A DNA stretch of 64,000 nucleotides from Candidatus Chloroploca mongolica (GTDB lineage Bacteria; Chloroflexota; Chloroflexia; Chloroflexales; Chloroflexaceae), in contig NZ_SIJK02000007.1 in the NCBI RefSeq assembly GCF_004762035.2, positions 62,001-126,000 on the forward strand, given 5' to 3'. The translations under genes and the position numbers were made by a program. Below are positions 28,308-37,718 of the stretch, one piece after another; positions within the stretch are counted from its first letter, which is position 1, and every line of letters begins with the position of its first letter. Below the pieces are notes generated by a model. It saw only the letters and a program-made list of their open reading frames with translations. It did not search any database and was not told the origin of the DNA.

Positions 28308-28347
28308 AACCAAAAAGGCCGCCCCCATTGGGGCGGCCTTTTTGGTT
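28308..28347. terminator. Bidirectional intrinsic terminator
   Basis: Perfect 18-bp arms (28308-28325, 28330-28347) with a CATT loop and flanking A5/T5 runs. Lies between the convergent anti-sigma and PLP decarboxylase genes. Confidence 0.9.
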
Positions 28348-28373
28348 GTTCGGATGTAGACGCAAAAGGATGC

Positions 28374-29897
28374 TTATTCCAGGTGGGCACTCGCACGCGC
28401 CAGTCGTGGCGGGCGTTGCACCATGCGCCGCCGCGCCATGACGGGAACCGGCGTGCGACGCTCGATCTCCAGCGGAACCGGGAAGCGTTGGGGTTGATAG
28501 CCGAGCAACTCCATGATTGACGCCTGATCCTGCTGCGGAACATACCGGGTCTGCAAGCGCCCATCAAGTTCGCTGATAATGACCCGCCCCGGCTCGGGGC
28601 TGAGGCAGTGATGCGCCCCGCCACGCCCCGAGATCATCTGCTGATAGGCACCGACACCACAAATGGCAATGACCAGGCCAGCCCCGGTGTCGGGCAACAT
28701 CAACGGGGGAGCGTCGGGTCGCGGGTAGACATCGTCGCTATCGCAAGTACGCCGCCCAGCCAGGCGCACCGGGCGCACCGGGCGATCCCAGTCGGTCAAG
28801 GGAAAGATGACAAACTCCTGACCTTCGACCAACAACGCATCGGGCAAGGTCACCATCATGCTTCCGTTGATCAGGTACCAATCAGGCTCACCCGGCTGAC
28901 CAGCTTTGACGGCCCCAACTTCGAGCAGGTAGACACTGTGCGTTGCCACCGTATAGCGGCCAAACTCACCAATCAGATCGGGCGGTGGAACATCGTAGGC
29001 GGCACAGGTAGCCTTGATTTCATGCATCAAACGCGTGAGAAAACCGGCATAATCAAACGCAAAATCGAGACGATAGCCGGCGGTTGGAATCCCGCCACCG
29101 AAATTGAAATAACGCAGACTCGGCACCCGACGGCGCAGCCGACAATAGCCGGCCACCGACTCGCGCAGCGTCGCCAGGAAATGCGCCTCGTCCTCGATCT
29201 GGCTCCCAACCATCGCATGGTAGAGCACGAGATCGTGCTGGCTGTTGGCGATCCGCTCAGCGGCGACCTCGATCTCCGCACTCGTCAAGCCAAAGCGGTC
29301 ATTGCCAGGATGCCGTCCATCCCGATTGCCGGCTGCACGCTCACGCACGCCAAAGCGCAGCGGGGCCGACGTCTCAAGCAGCGCCTCTAGTTCGGCAAGA
29401 TCATCGAGTACCGGGATCACATTGGTGCAGCCATCAAGACGCAGACCACGGATAGCCTCAAGATAGTTTGGTTCTTTCGAGCCATTGCAGCAGATCAAGC
29501 GATCAGTCGGCAGCAACCCCTGACGGTAGAGACTGCGCGCAATGGTCACATCGGCAGCCGCCGATGTCTCATAGTGAACCCCGGCCCGCAACGCTGTCTC
29601 GACGGCCTCGGCAGCAAAATTTGCCTTGGTCGCATAGGCGTACAGAAACCGACCGGGATAGGCACTGCTTGCCCGTGCCTGGGCCGCCCATGCCTGCATC
29701 CGGGAAACCTGAGTAGTAATCTGGGGCGTATAGACGACCTCTAAAGGAGCGCCATACTGCTGCGCCAGCACATTCAAATTGACCCGTCCACCCAACATAA
29801 GCTCGCCACGTTGACGCGTCATAAAACTGGTCAACGCACCATCACCATCAAGATCGAACTGATTCTGAAGATAGGTGGTATATGTCTGCTGCTTCAA
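28374..29897 (-). CDS. Type III PLP-dependent decarboxylase (arginine/diaminopimelate decarboxylase fold)
   Basis: 507 aa. Alanine racemase-like barrel with the PLP lysine in FLYAYATKANF, ETSAAADV, LICCNGSKEPNYL, FGLTSAEIE, the phosphate loop YFNFGGGIPTAGY, then a C-terminal barrel with GEFGRYTV and RRTCDSDDVYP. The CDSDD motif and overall order resemble biosynthetic arginine decarboxylase more than diaminopimelate decarboxylase, but the protein is shorter than SpeA (~630-660 aa) and lacks its insertion. It would decarboxylate a basic amino acid, possibly toward polyamines. The listed start is a TTG without a clear ribosome site; an ATG at 29822 is an alternative. Confidence 0.8.
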   Translation of the reverse strand: MKQQTYTTYLQNQFDLDGDGALTSFMTRQRGELMLGGRVNLNVLAQQYGAPLEVVYTPQITTQVSRMQAWAAQARASSAYPGRFLYAYATKANFAAEAVETALRAGVHYETSAAADVTIARSLYRQGLLPTDRLICCNGSKEPNYLEAIRGLRLDGCTNVIPVLDDLAELEALLETSAPLRFGVRERAAGNRDGRHPGNDRFGLTSAEIEVAAERIANSQHDLVLYHAMVGSQIEDEAHFLATLRESVAGYCRLRRRVPSLRYFNFGGGIPTAGYRLDFAFDYAGFLTRLMHEIKATCAAYDVPPPDLIGEFGRYTVATHSVYLLEVGAVKAGQPGEPDWYLINGSMMVTLPDALLVEGQEFVIFPLTDWDRPVRPVRLAGRRTCDSDDVYPRPDAPPLMLPDTGAGLVIAICGVGAYQQMISGRGGAHHCLSPEPGRVIISELDGRLQTRYVPQQDQASIMELLGYQPQRFPVPLEIERRTPVPVMARRRMVQRPPRLARASAHLE

Positions 29898-30415
29898 TTG
29901 TACCAGAACCCTCCCTCGGGATAAAGATCAAGACGCAACGAGTCAGACCGTGGGGCATTCAGACCCTCACGGCTTGCGAACAAGCATGGCAAGCGACACA
30001 ATGGGGAAGCACAAAAAAACCCCTGCGCCGATGGCAGGAGTCGTTGGGGGAAGAGGCGTCCGTCAGGACGCCTCAGAAGCGCGTCATGACATTACCAGGG
30101 TAGGCGGATAGACCAGCCCCCAGCGATCTGCAGATCGGTACGATCAACTTTTTTGTGCCGCACACAGGTGCGTATATTGTCACTACCGTCCATAGACCCT
30201 CACCATAGCCCGCTCGGCACCCTGGGGACAGAAGCGGCAACCCACAATGGTTACGCTTCTCAGAGCGACATCCGTTTCGTGTTCGATGTTGCGTGTTGCG
30301 CAGTGCCGGGTGCCTTCCCGGAACGCGAAACCCGTCACCAAAACGTAACGAGGGGCGCGAATAAACTGGCTGGTTGGCCCAGCGTGTTACATTATACACC
30401 CATCAGTACCCTGTG
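29898..30415. other. Long non-coding stretch with structured segments
   Basis: About 520 bp between two minus-strand genes with no credible protein. It holds several potential stems: 30053-30074 (9-bp arms, GTCA loop), 30230-30260 (7-bp stem plus an inner AACC/GGTT), and an 11-bp near-perfect outer stem (GTTTCGTGTTC with GAACGCGAAAC) enclosing a GGG/CCC hairpin at about 30274-30330. On the minus strand the set ends with a terminator at 30013-30040. A leader or independent structured RNA is possible; no known RNA family was recognised. Confidence 0.4.
30013..30040 (-). terminator. Intrinsic terminator upstream of the PLP decarboxylase
   Basis: On the minus strand CTCCTGC (30040-30034) pairs with GCAGGGG (30026-30020) across a 7-nt loop, followed by seven T. 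It lies ~115 bp upstream of the decarboxylase start, so it ends a preceding transcript or attenuates the decarboxylase. Confidence 0.75.
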
Positions 30416-31900
30416 TCAATACGCGTTTTCCTGCTTGCCAGTGAGGAAATTCGCGATTGTGCGCAGAATGATCTTGAGATCAAAGAGGAGCGACCAGTTC
30501 TCGATATAGTAAAGGTCATAGCGGGTACGTTCTTTGATGCTGGTATCGCCGCGGAGACCATTGACTTGGGCCCATCCGGTGAGGCCAGCCTTCTCTTTAT
30601 GACGTCGCATATAGCGCGGGATCTCCTGGCTAAACTGTTCAACCCAGCGCGGCTGTTCGGGGCGGGGGCCAACGATGCTCATTTCGCCGATCAGCACATT
30701 GATCAACTGGGGCAACTCATCAAGGCTCGTGCGGCGCAAAAAACGGCCCACACGGGTGACGCGGGGATCATTTTCGGTTGTCCATGTGCCTAGCAACTCG
30801 GCATCGGGGCGCATCGTGCGGAACTTGATCATCCAGAAGGGCTGTTTATCCATCCCAACCCGTTCCTGGAGAAAAAAGACCGGCCCCGGCGACTCGAGAC
30901 GGATCGCGAGCGCAATAAGCATGAAGATCGGTGCGCCAAAGAGGAGGATAAGCGATGCCACCACCAGATCAAGGGTGCGTTTCAAGATCCGGTTCCACGG
31001 ATTATCGAGGGCTGCATTTTTGACGCTGACGAGGGGGAGGGCACTGAGATCGCCAATCGAGAGCTCGTTATTGGTGATCAACTGAAACGTGTCGGGATAG
31101 ACCTTGATCGTGACCGCCTCATCCTCTGCCAGCGCAATAATTTCCAGCAGATCCTGGGTCGAGCGGGCTGAAAGCGCAATAATGACCTCGTCGGCACGGG
31201 TTGCCCGCACGACCCGCCCGAGCTGAGGGGTACGGCCAAGTACCGGCAGATCGAGCACCATGCTCCCAATCGGGGCACTATCCGAGACAAAGCCCTGCAC
31301 CCGGTAGCCCAGTTCGGGGCGGTGGCGAATAATATTCCAAACGAGTTGGCCGGGATCGCGTGCTCCCACAATCAAGACACGCCGGGTGTCAATCCCATGG
31401 CGACGCAGCCAGATCACGACTGATCGATGGAGCGCCCGCAGCATCACACATGCCGCAATCGCCATCGTCCAACTCCAGGCCAGCACGTCGCGGGTAAAGG
31501 GCAACTCATCAGCCCCAATCTGGGGCAAGAGCGTATTGATCACAATCGCACCGATCGCGACCAGCGAGATAGCGGTAAAAACCTTGAACGCCTCATCGAC
31601 CCGTGACGCCCCACGGCGCATCTCGTAGAGACCGTTGAAGGTAAAGACCGCGAGCGCCATCAGATTAAAAAACAGCAAGAAGCGGGCGACCACAACTGGA
31701 TCAGAGGGCATAATGGCCCCCGAAGTCTCGATTGCGGGCGCAAAGAAACGATAGGTGCCAATCAACGCACCATTCAGGGCGAGCAGATCGCCAGCGATCA
31801 ACATCAAAAGCAGCAACGCCCGCCAGGTGCGTGATCGCAAGTGTGGACGCACCTTAGCCGACGCGGCGTGCGGCTGGGGGGAGGAGGAGATTGCGGCCAA
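30416..31900 (-). CDS. Polyprenyl glycosylphosphotransferase (initiating sugar transferase)
   Basis: 494 aa. Four N-terminal TM helices, a CoA-binding-like/Rossmann segment (RRVLIVGARDPGQLVWNII), a fifth TM (LDLVVASLILLFGAPIFMLIAL) and the catalytic bacterial sugar transferase domain: ERVGMDKQPFWMIKFRTM, DELPQLINVLIGEMSIVGPRP and KAGLTGWAQVNG. Members move a sugar-1-phosphate onto undecaprenyl phosphate to start exopolysaccharide or O-antigen repeat units. The start is TTG 31900, overlapping the upstream glycosyltransferase gene by 47 bp; a GTG at 31849 just after that gene's stop would avoid the overlap but lacks a ribosome site. Confidence 0.9.
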   Translation of the reverse strand: MAAISSSPQPHAASAKVRPHLRSRTWRALLLLMLIAGDLLALNGALIGTYRFFAPAIETSGAIMPSDPVVVARFLLFFNLMALAVFTFNGLYEMRRGASRVDEAFKVFTAISLVAIGAIVINTLLPQIGADELPFTRDVLAWSWTMAIAACVMLRALHRSVVIWLRRHGIDTRRVLIVGARDPGQLVWNIIRHRPELGYRVQGFVSDSAPIGSMVLDLPVLGRTPQLGRVVRATRADEVIIALSARSTQDLLEIIALAEDEAVTIKVYPDTFQLITNNELSIGDLSALPLVSVKNAALDNPWNRILKRTLDLVVASLILLFGAPIFMLIALAIRLESPGPVFFLQERVGMDKQPFWMIKFRTMRPDAELLGTWTTENDPRVTRVGRFLRRTSLDELPQLINVLIGEMSIVGPRPEQPRWVEQFSQEIPRYMRRHKEKAGLTGWAQVNGLRGDTSIKERTRYDLYYIENWSLLFDLKIILRTIANFLTGKQENAY

Positions 31901-32750
31901 GTGCCATGAACTCCTTCAAACTAATACCAACTTCAATCAAGAGATTGAGTGGGGCAGCGGTTGTAGCCGCGTAATGTTTTCGATGAAAAATGCGCATCGC
32001 ATCATAAAAAGCACGGATCGACGGGATGGCGCGGCGGGTACTCGAAGCCCGCTTGTAGTGATGAACGATCACCTGTGGATAATAGACAATGCGCCAACCA
32101 TACGCTTTGATGCGATAACACCAGTCAAGATCCTCACCATACATAAAAAACTGTTCGTCAAGCAACCCGACCTCATCAATCACCGACGCCCGCAAGAGCA
32201 TGCACGCCCCAACAACCGCATCAACCTCGGTTTCACAGGCCGGATCAAGATAGGTAAGGTTATAGCGCCCGAAACGGCGACTACGGGGAAAGAGCGTCGC
32301 CAGCCCTGACATGCGATAAAAGGAGATCTCGGGGCTAGGAAAGCTGCGCCGACAGGCCAGATCAAGGCTGCCATCGGGCAAGAGCAAGCGCGGCCCGACA
32401 ACCGCCACTGCGGGATTGGCGACAAGATAATCGACCAACCCATCGAGGGCACCTGCCGGTACAACCGTATCATTGTTGAGCAGCAACACATAATCAGCCG
32501 ACTGCTCGGCACTGATCGCCCGTAAGGCCAGGTTATTGCCATAGGAAAAGCCGCCATTGATCGGGCTGACGATCAGGCGGGCCTGAGGAAAGCGGTCGCG
32601 AACGATCGCGACACTCGCATCACTGGAGTCATTGTCAACCACCCAGACCGTCAGATCACAACGGGTGGGGGCAGCATAGAGCGAAGCCAAGCAATCAGCC
32701 AGCAAGTCAGCCCGATTATAGTTCAGAATGACAACCGCCAGGCGCGACAT
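31854..32750 (-). CDS. Family 2 glycosyltransferase (rhamnosyltransferase-like)
   Basis: 298 aa, GT-A fold. RLAVVILNYNRADLLADCL opens the nucleotide-sugar site; VVDNDSSDAS and LLLNNDTVVP supply the acidic DxD-like metal motif; VDAVVGACMLLRASV and DEQFFMYGEDLDWCYRIK are hallmarks of the WbbL/GT2 rhamnosyltransferase group. It should add a sugar to a lipid-linked glycan with the initiating transferase encoded downstream. GGAG is 8 nt before ATG 32750. The frame is open upstream but that part crosses a palindromic repeat. Confidence 0.9.
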   Translation of the reverse strand: MSRLAVVILNYNRADLLADCLASLYAAPTRCDLTVWVVDNDSSDASVAIVRDRFPQARLIVSPINGGFSYGNNLALRAISAEQSADYVLLLNNDTVVPAGALDGLVDYLVANPAVAVVGPRLLLPDGSLDLACRRSFPSPEISFYRMSGLATLFPRSRRFGRYNLTYLDPACETEVDAVVGACMLLRASVIDEVGLLDEQFFMYGEDLDWCYRIKAYGWRIVYYPQVIVHHYKRASSTRRAIPSIRAFYDAMRIFHRKHYAATTAAPLNLLIEVGISLKEFMALGRNLLLPPAARRVG

Positions 32751-32881
32751 AGCTTGCTCCACGGCAACAGGGCCAGCAATCAAAAAGCGTGTATAGTATA
32801 CCATACTGGCTTTGCTCACAACAAAGCCAGAGAGTTTGCCTCCGGCGGTGGGGGTTGGGGCCTGCGGCCCCCAAGAATCTC

Positions 32882-32934
32882 GCTTGTGCTGGCGAAAACG
32901 GTCAGCTGCGCTGACCGTTTTCGCCAGCACAAGC
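32882..32934. repeat. 25-bp palindromic repeat, copy A
   Basis: Arms 32882-32906 and 32910-32934 are perfect reverse complements with loop TGC. The arm differs from copy B (44686-44738) at two of 25 positions, and both differences are matched on the opposite arm so base pairing is kept. Located between divergent genes, so it is not simply a terminator. Confidence 0.85.
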
Positions 32935-32951
32935 ATGGGTGAGGAAGGTGT

Positions 32952-33494
32952 ATGGTTTCATCGCTTGCCCGCTTGATTGTCTATGCGTGCCCGTTGGGGC
33001 CAATGGCCGAGCAGATCGCGGCGTTTTACGATGCCAGTCGTGCCCAGTTTGGGCCAAACAAGGCGCACACGTATCCACCCCATATCACGCTAACGGGTTT
33101 CTTTCACGACGAGGCCACGGCTCTTCCTATCTATACCAGCGCCCTCACGGCGGCCTGGACAACAGCCATGGCGCAACGACCAGATCAGCCGGTCATCATC
33201 ACGGAACTGGCCTGCACTGAGGCCTTTCACGGCCTCTTGATCGTTTCGCCGTGGCTCGAGAACCTGGCCGCCAACTTTGCGGCGCGGGCGGTGTCGCCAA
33301 GCAGACGCGAGACCATCCGGCTCAAAAGCCAGCTGCATCTGAGTCTGGCCTATGGGTTCAACGCCACCGAAGGCCCAGCACTTGGGGGCATGGCCCAGGC
33401 CATGGTCGATCCAACAGCACCAGTGCAATGGGAGTTGCGGTTGTATGAGCAGAGTGAGGTGTGGAAGATGCACGGACTGGCCCACGGCTTATAA
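32952..33494 (+). CDS. 2H phosphoesterase (2'-5' RNA ligase-like) family protein
   Basis: 180 aa. Two H-x-T/S-x motifs define the active site: PPHITLTGF (H44) and LHLSLAYGF (H129). The 2H superfamily opens or processes 2',3'- or 1'',2''-cyclic phosphates; the substrate here cannot be told from sequence. ATG 32952 is preceded by GAGGAAGG. Divergent from the glycosyltransferase gene with copy A of the palindromic repeat between them. A role with the nearby C-P lyase product (a cyclic phosphate) is tempting but unsupported. Confidence 0.78.
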   Translation: MVSSLARLIVYACPLGPMAEQIAAFYDASRAQFGPNKAHTYPPHITLTGFFHDEATALPIYTSALTAAWTTAMAQRPDQPVIITELACTEAFHGLLIVSPWLENLAANFAARAVSPSRRETIRLKSQLHLSLAYGFNATEGPALGGMAQAMVDPTAPVQWELRLYEQSEVWKMHGLAHGL

Positions 33495-33548
33495 CACGCA
33501 TATCAACGAAACTGGGGCCTGTATAATAGGAATGGATCGGCTTGTTTT

Positions 33549-35174
33549 ATGAGCCGTCCCGTTGATAACCATTTTCGTTGCCCCCCCCTCAGTGAGCAGG
33601 TTATGAGCAGACAGTTCCAGATGTACCTTGGTGACTGGCTTGGACGGCGAGCGCAACTTTCGCCCGAACGTACGGCACTCTACGACGCTCAGGGTGATAT
33701 GCGCCAGATCAGTTACGATGAGTGGAATGCGACCGCGACGCGTACGGCAGCTTTGCTCCGCTCGCTCGGGATTGAACGGGGCGATCGCGTGGCTGTACTT
33801 GCCCACAATAGTCTCGCGTTTCTCGATCTCTGGTTTGCCTGTGGCAAACTTGGGGCGATCATGCAACCGTTGAACTGGCGCTTGACCCCGGCTGAATTGG
33901 CTGGTCTGATTGATGACGCGAACCCTTGCGTACTGGCGTATGGGCCAGAATTTGCGGCCACAACGCTCACGCTACGTACCACGGCCACGTCGGTACGCCA
34001 TTGGATCGCCATCGAGACAGCGACCGTGGCGCATGCTGCTGATGTGCCTTTGATGGCCCGCGATGAGCACCACGAACCCGTTCCGCCAATCGAGCTTGGG
34101 TTTGATGATCCGTGGGTGATCTGCTATACCGGCGGTACCACCGGGCTGCCCAAAGGTGCCATTTTGACCCACGGCAATCTGACCTTCAATGCGATCAATA
34201 CCGTGATGAGCTGGGGACTCAATGCCGATGATACGACGATCCTGAATATGCCCCTCTTTCATACAGGCGGCCTCAATGTCTTTACGGCACCCCTGGTCAT
34301 GGTAGGCGGGGCTTCGATTGTCTGCAAGAGTGTTGATGTCAATCAGATCTTTGATTTGATCGCCAGTCGACTCGTCAGCATCTTTTTTGGCGTGCCGACG
34401 ATCTTTCTCGCTCTGCAACAACACGAGCGCTGGAGCCAGGTTGATTTTAGCCCCTTGAAACTGGTAATCAGTGGCGGCGCACCTTGCCCACAGCCCGTGT
34501 TTGAAGAGTTTTGGCGTCGTGGGGTTGATTTCAAGACGGGCTATGGTCTCACCGAGGCTGGCCCCAATACGTTCTGGCTCCCCCCCGAAGATGTGCGGCG
34601 CAAGCCGGGTTCCGTCGGTTTTCCGCTCCTTTTCATTGATATACGCATTACCAACGAACAAGGGAGCGAATGTGAATCCGATGAGGTCGGTGAACTCTGG
34701 GTACGCGGTCCTCATGTGTGTCGTGGGTACTGGGGCCGACCTGAAGAGACCGCCCGGGCCATTACGCCCGATGGATGGCTACGGACAGGCGATCTCGCCC
34801 GCCGCGATGCCGAAGGGTACTATACCATCGTCGGGCGGCTGAAAGAGGTGATCATTTCAGGGGGCGAGAATATTTATCCTGCTGAGGTCGAGAGCGTACT
34901 TGCAGGCCATCCGGCGGTCGCCGAGACTGCCCTGGTGGCTGTGCCTGACCCGCACTGGGGCGAAGTCGGCTGGGCAGTGGCCGTGCCCCGGAAAGGATAT
35001 AATTTGCAGAGCCATGACTTGCTAGACTTTGCCGGAACACGCCTCGCCCGCTATAAATTGCCCCGTCAGGTGATTATCCAAGCTGAACCGTTGCCTAAAA
35101 CGGCGGCAGGCAAAGTTGATAAGCATGCGCTGCTCCGCACGTATCTGGACAATGATGCGCATCATGAAAGGTGA
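33549..35174 (+). CDS. Acyl-CoA synthetase / AMP-dependent ligase
   Basis: 541 aa member of the ANL superfamily. P-loop motif YTGGTTGLPKGAILTH, GYGLTEAGPN, GWLRTGDLARRDAEGYYTIVG, GRLKEVIISGGENIYPAEVE and the C-terminal catalytic lysine in LPKTAAGKVDKHALL are intact, so it should form an acyl-adenylate and transfer the acyl group to CoA. Substrate probably a medium or long chain acid; not determinable. A second in-frame ATG at 33603 (MSRQFQMYLGDWL) may be the true start since it begins the conserved part. Confidence 0.9.
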   Translation: MSRPVDNHFRCPPLSEQVMSRQFQMYLGDWLGRRAQLSPERTALYDAQGDMRQISYDEWNATATRTAALLRSLGIERGDRVAVLAHNSLAFLDLWFACGKLGAIMQPLNWRLTPAELAGLIDDANPCVLAYGPEFAATTLTLRTTATSVRHWIAIETATVAHAADVPLMARDEHHEPVPPIELGFDDPWVICYTGGTTGLPKGAILTHGNLTFNAINTVMSWGLNADDTTILNMPLFHTGGLNVFTAPLVMVGGASIVCKSVDVNQIFDLIASRLVSIFFGVPTIFLALQQHERWSQVDFSPLKLVISGGAPCPQPVFEEFWRRGVDFKTGYGLTEAGPNTFWLPPEDVRRKPGSVGFPLLFIDIRITNEQGSECESDEVGELWVRGPHVCRGYWGRPEETARAITPDGWLRTGDLARRDAEGYYTIVGRLKEVIISGGENIYPAEVESVLAGHPAVAETALVAVPDPHWGEVGWAVAVPRKGYNLQSHDLLDFAGTRLARYKLPRQVIIQAEPLPKTAAGKVDKHALLRTYLDNDAHHER

Positions 35175-35300
35175 TACCCGGTTTGTGTGTGTGTGTCAGC
35201 AAGCAATGGTTGCGTCACCTGGATGCACTCCCCTGCTAATGTGTTCGCTACGCACGCAGATACCGGATTGAAGAGAAACCATATCTGGAAAGGTTGTCCG

Positions 35301-36368
35301 ATGATCAATCTCCCCACTATGCCGGGCATAACAACTCAGCAGGTCGCCACCAGTCGGCTGCTCCAACACGTCCGCCTGAGCGGCCCTGAGTCCGGCGAGC
35401 CCGTGATCTTCATTCATGGCAATGTGTCATCCGGCACATTCTGGGAAGAGACAATGTTGGCATTGCCCGAAGGTTTTCGCGGGATCGCCCCCGATTTGCG
35501 AGGGTACGGCGAGAGCGAATTCAAGCCCGTCGACGCGACCCGTGGCCTCGGCGATTTTGCTGATGATATCCTGGCCCTTGCTGATGCGCTGGGGTGTGAC
35601 CGTTTCCATGTTGTTGGTCATTCGATGGGCGGCTCGGTCGTCTTCCAGTTGTTGGCGACGGCACCTGAACGCCTGCAGACGATCACCCTCGCCGCACCTG
35701 GCTCACCGTATGGGTTTGGGGGCACCAAGGATCTCGAAGGCACACCATGCTGGCCTGATTTTGCCGGCTCGGGGGGTGGTCTGGTGAGCCCTGAATTTGC
35801 TGGCCTCCTGGCTGCGCAAGACCGTGGCATTGACAATCCCCGCGCCTCGCCCCGCTTGGTGATGAATAGTTTCTATTGGAAAGTGCCGTTCCGCACTGAC
35901 CGCGAAGAGGTGCTGCTGTCGAGCATGTTCACGATTCGCGTGAAGGCAGATCACTATCCCGGCGATATGGTCAAATCAGCCAACTGGCCCGGGGTCGGGC
36001 CGGGTGTGATTGGCCCGAATAATGCGTTGTCACCCAAGTATGTGGGCGATTTGGTCGAACGCATCCTCTCCGCCGAGCATAAACCGCCGATCCTCTGGAT
36101 CCACGGGGCCGATGATCAGATCGTCAGCGATATGAGCTTCTTTGATCTCGGGACGCTCGGCAAGATCCAGGCTGTCCCTGACTGGCCCGGCGAAGAGGCC
36201 TTTCCGCCCCAGCCAATGAAGGGGCAGACACGACGTGTCTTGCAACGTTATATCGAAGCTGGTGGCTATTTCCACGAGATCGAATTGGCCGATTGCGGGC
36301 ATAGCCCCTACCTCGAAAAGCCCAAGGCGTTTAATAGCGCATTCCACACGCTCTTGCACAAGAAGTGA
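35301..36368 (+). CDS. Alpha/beta hydrolase
   Basis: 355 aa. Oxyanion-hole strand VIFIHGNVSSG, nucleophile elbow HVVGHSMGGSV (Ser), acid in HGADDQIVSD and catalytic His in DCGHSPYLEKP. The cap domain is large (about residues 130-260). Reaction unknown; esterase, lactonase or peptidase-like. GGAAAGG precedes ATG 35301. It lies 126 bp after the acyl-CoA synthetase on the same strand and may act in the same acyl metabolism. Confidence 0.88.
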   Translation: MINLPTMPGITTQQVATSRLLQHVRLSGPESGEPVIFIHGNVSSGTFWEETMLALPEGFRGIAPDLRGYGESEFKPVDATRGLGDFADDILALADALGCDRFHVVGHSMGGSVVFQLLATAPERLQTITLAAPGSPYGFGGTKDLEGTPCWPDFAGSGGGLVSPEFAGLLAAQDRGIDNPRASPRLVMNSFYWKVPFRTDREEVLLSSMFTIRVKADHYPGDMVKSANWPGVGPGVIGPNNALSPKYVGDLVERILSAEHKPPILWIHGADDQIVSDMSFFDLGTLGKIQAVPDWPGEEAFPPQPMKGQTRRVLQRYIEAGGYFHEIELADCGHSPYLEKPKAFNSAFHTLLHKK

Positions 36369-36375
36369 GCTGTGT

Positions 36376-36430
36376 GCGTGCCTCTGCTGTTCCAACAACC
36401 AACAAGGCTGTTGGAACAGCAGAGGCACGC
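36376..36430. terminator. 22-bp hairpin between convergent genes
   Basis: Perfect 22-bp arms (36376-36397 and 36409-36430) with an 11-nt loop between the hydrolase and phnM, which converge. Probably terminates both; no long T-run. Confidence 0.75.
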
Positions 36431-36438
36431 TGAAGTTT

Positions 36439-36452
36439 AGGGCTAACGCCCT
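36439..36452. repeat. AGGGC-N4-GCCCT mini-hairpin
   Basis: Copy of the short palindrome family, touching the last base of the phnM stop codon. Confidence 0.55.
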
Positions 36453-37630
36453 CACCCCCGGCTTGCTCGCTCCCACATCACCTTATCCCAGTAAATCGGC
36501 GTGCCATTGCGGATCGTCCCCCGCATGCGAGGCAAGCGACCATCTTCGACCAGGCAAAGATCAGCACGCAGGCCGGGGGCAATACGCCCGTGTTCGGCCA
36601 TGTTGAGGGCAGCAGCAGGCCCGGCAGTCACCAGGCCAATGCTGGTGGGAAGATCGGTGATGCCCTCGCGGGCAAGACCAAAGGCCGCATGGAGGAGTGT
36701 GCCGGGGTGGTAGTCGGTCGCCAGACAATCGACAAGACCCGCGGCAACGGCTTCACGAGCACTCAGATTTCCCGAATGGGAGACGCCGCGCAGCGCATTG
36801 GGGCCACCCATCACGATCGCCATGCCCTGTAGGCGGGCCTCCTGGGCCGCCTCAAGCGTCACGGGAAACTCGGCGATGGTCGCACCGAGGGTGGCGACGA
36901 GATCAACTTTCGCCGACGTATCGTCGTCGTGCGAAGCAATGGGCAGGCCCATTTCTGCGGCCAGCGCCGCAATGTCACGCGCCAGCGCCCATCGTTCTTC
37001 CAGGCTTCCTGCCTGCGCAAGACGTTGCCCTAATTCCTCTTCGACATGATCACGCGGAATGCGTCGCCATTGCGACATTGATGTGACATAGCGCTCGATG
37101 TTACGGTACTGCCCCTGCCCCGGCGTGTGATCCATCAGCGAGAGTAACTCGATCTGTCCGGTCTCAAGCAGATCGCCAAGCATCGGCGAAACAATCGGCG
37201 TTGAGACTTCAAAACGTGCATGCACACGTAGATCGATCAACAATTGTGGTCGCAACTGGTGAATATGTTCCGTCATCAGGCGCACGGTATCGAGGCGGCG
37301 GGTATTATCGTGGCTATCATGATCCCAGAATGAAAGGGCCGCGTAGGCGGTGGTAATGCCTGCCGCAGCAAGGCGCTTGTCAAGTTCAAAGATCGCCATA
37401 TCAATCGGAAAATCGGCCCCGAGGCGCGGTTCGATCTCGCGTTCGAGCATATCGCCGTGGATGTCGATCATGCCAGGGATGAGCGTTAGCCCACGCCCCT
37501 CAACAATTGGCATATCGCCAACAACGGCGTCACCTTCATCAAACGCCGCGATCTGCTCGCCCTCAATGCGAAGCCAGCCACGCTCAATGACCATCGTAGG
37601 GAGGACGATACGAACATTCGTGATCAACAT
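36452..37630 (-). CDS. phnM: Ribose 1-methylphosphonate 5-triphosphate diphosphatase
   Basis: 392 aa amidohydrolase. PGMIDIHGDMLEREIEPR carries the metal-binding HxD-like motif; further metal and substrate residues lie in SFWDHDSHD, HARFEVS, SLMDHTPGQGQY, IASHDDDT and DYHPGTLL. PhnM removes pyrophosphate from the phosphonate-loaded ribose triphosphate, just before C-P bond cleavage. It is the last gene of the phn cluster, 193 bp after phnL. The start at 37630 begins the conserved MLITNVRIV. Confidence 0.93.
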   Translation of the reverse strand: MLITNVRIVLPTMVIERGWLRIEGEQIAAFDEGDAVVGDMPIVEGRGLTLIPGMIDIHGDMLEREIEPRLGADFPIDMAIFELDKRLAAAGITTAYAALSFWDHDSHDNTRRLDTVRLMTEHIHQLRPQLLIDLRVHARFEVSTPIVSPMLGDLLETGQIELLSLMDHTPGQGQYRNIERYVTSMSQWRRIPRDHVEEELGQRLAQAGSLEERWALARDIAALAAEMGLPIASHDDDTSAKVDLVATLGATIAEFPVTLEAAQEARLQGMAIVMGGPNALRGVSHSGNLSAREAVAAGLVDCLATDYHPGTLLHAAFGLAREGITDLPTSIGLVTAGPAAALNMAEHGRIAPGLRADLCLVEDGRLPRMRGTIRNGTPIYWDKVMWERASRG

Positions 37631-37718
37631 AGACCGCTTGCTCCTCTAGGACAATTACAGCTTTTGCCGTTTGCACACATCATTGGTCTGTAACAAAAGT
37701 TTTCTGCTCTCGGTATTG

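Noticed and set aside
28374-29897. Diaminopimelate decarboxylase (lysA)
   Set aside because: The CDSDD motif and overall order fit arginine-type decarboxylases better; left as type III PLP decarboxylase.
29898-30415. Small protein genes in this gap on both strands
   Set aside because: Candidates lack ribosome sites, have Arg/Cys-rich random-like composition and no recognisable motif.
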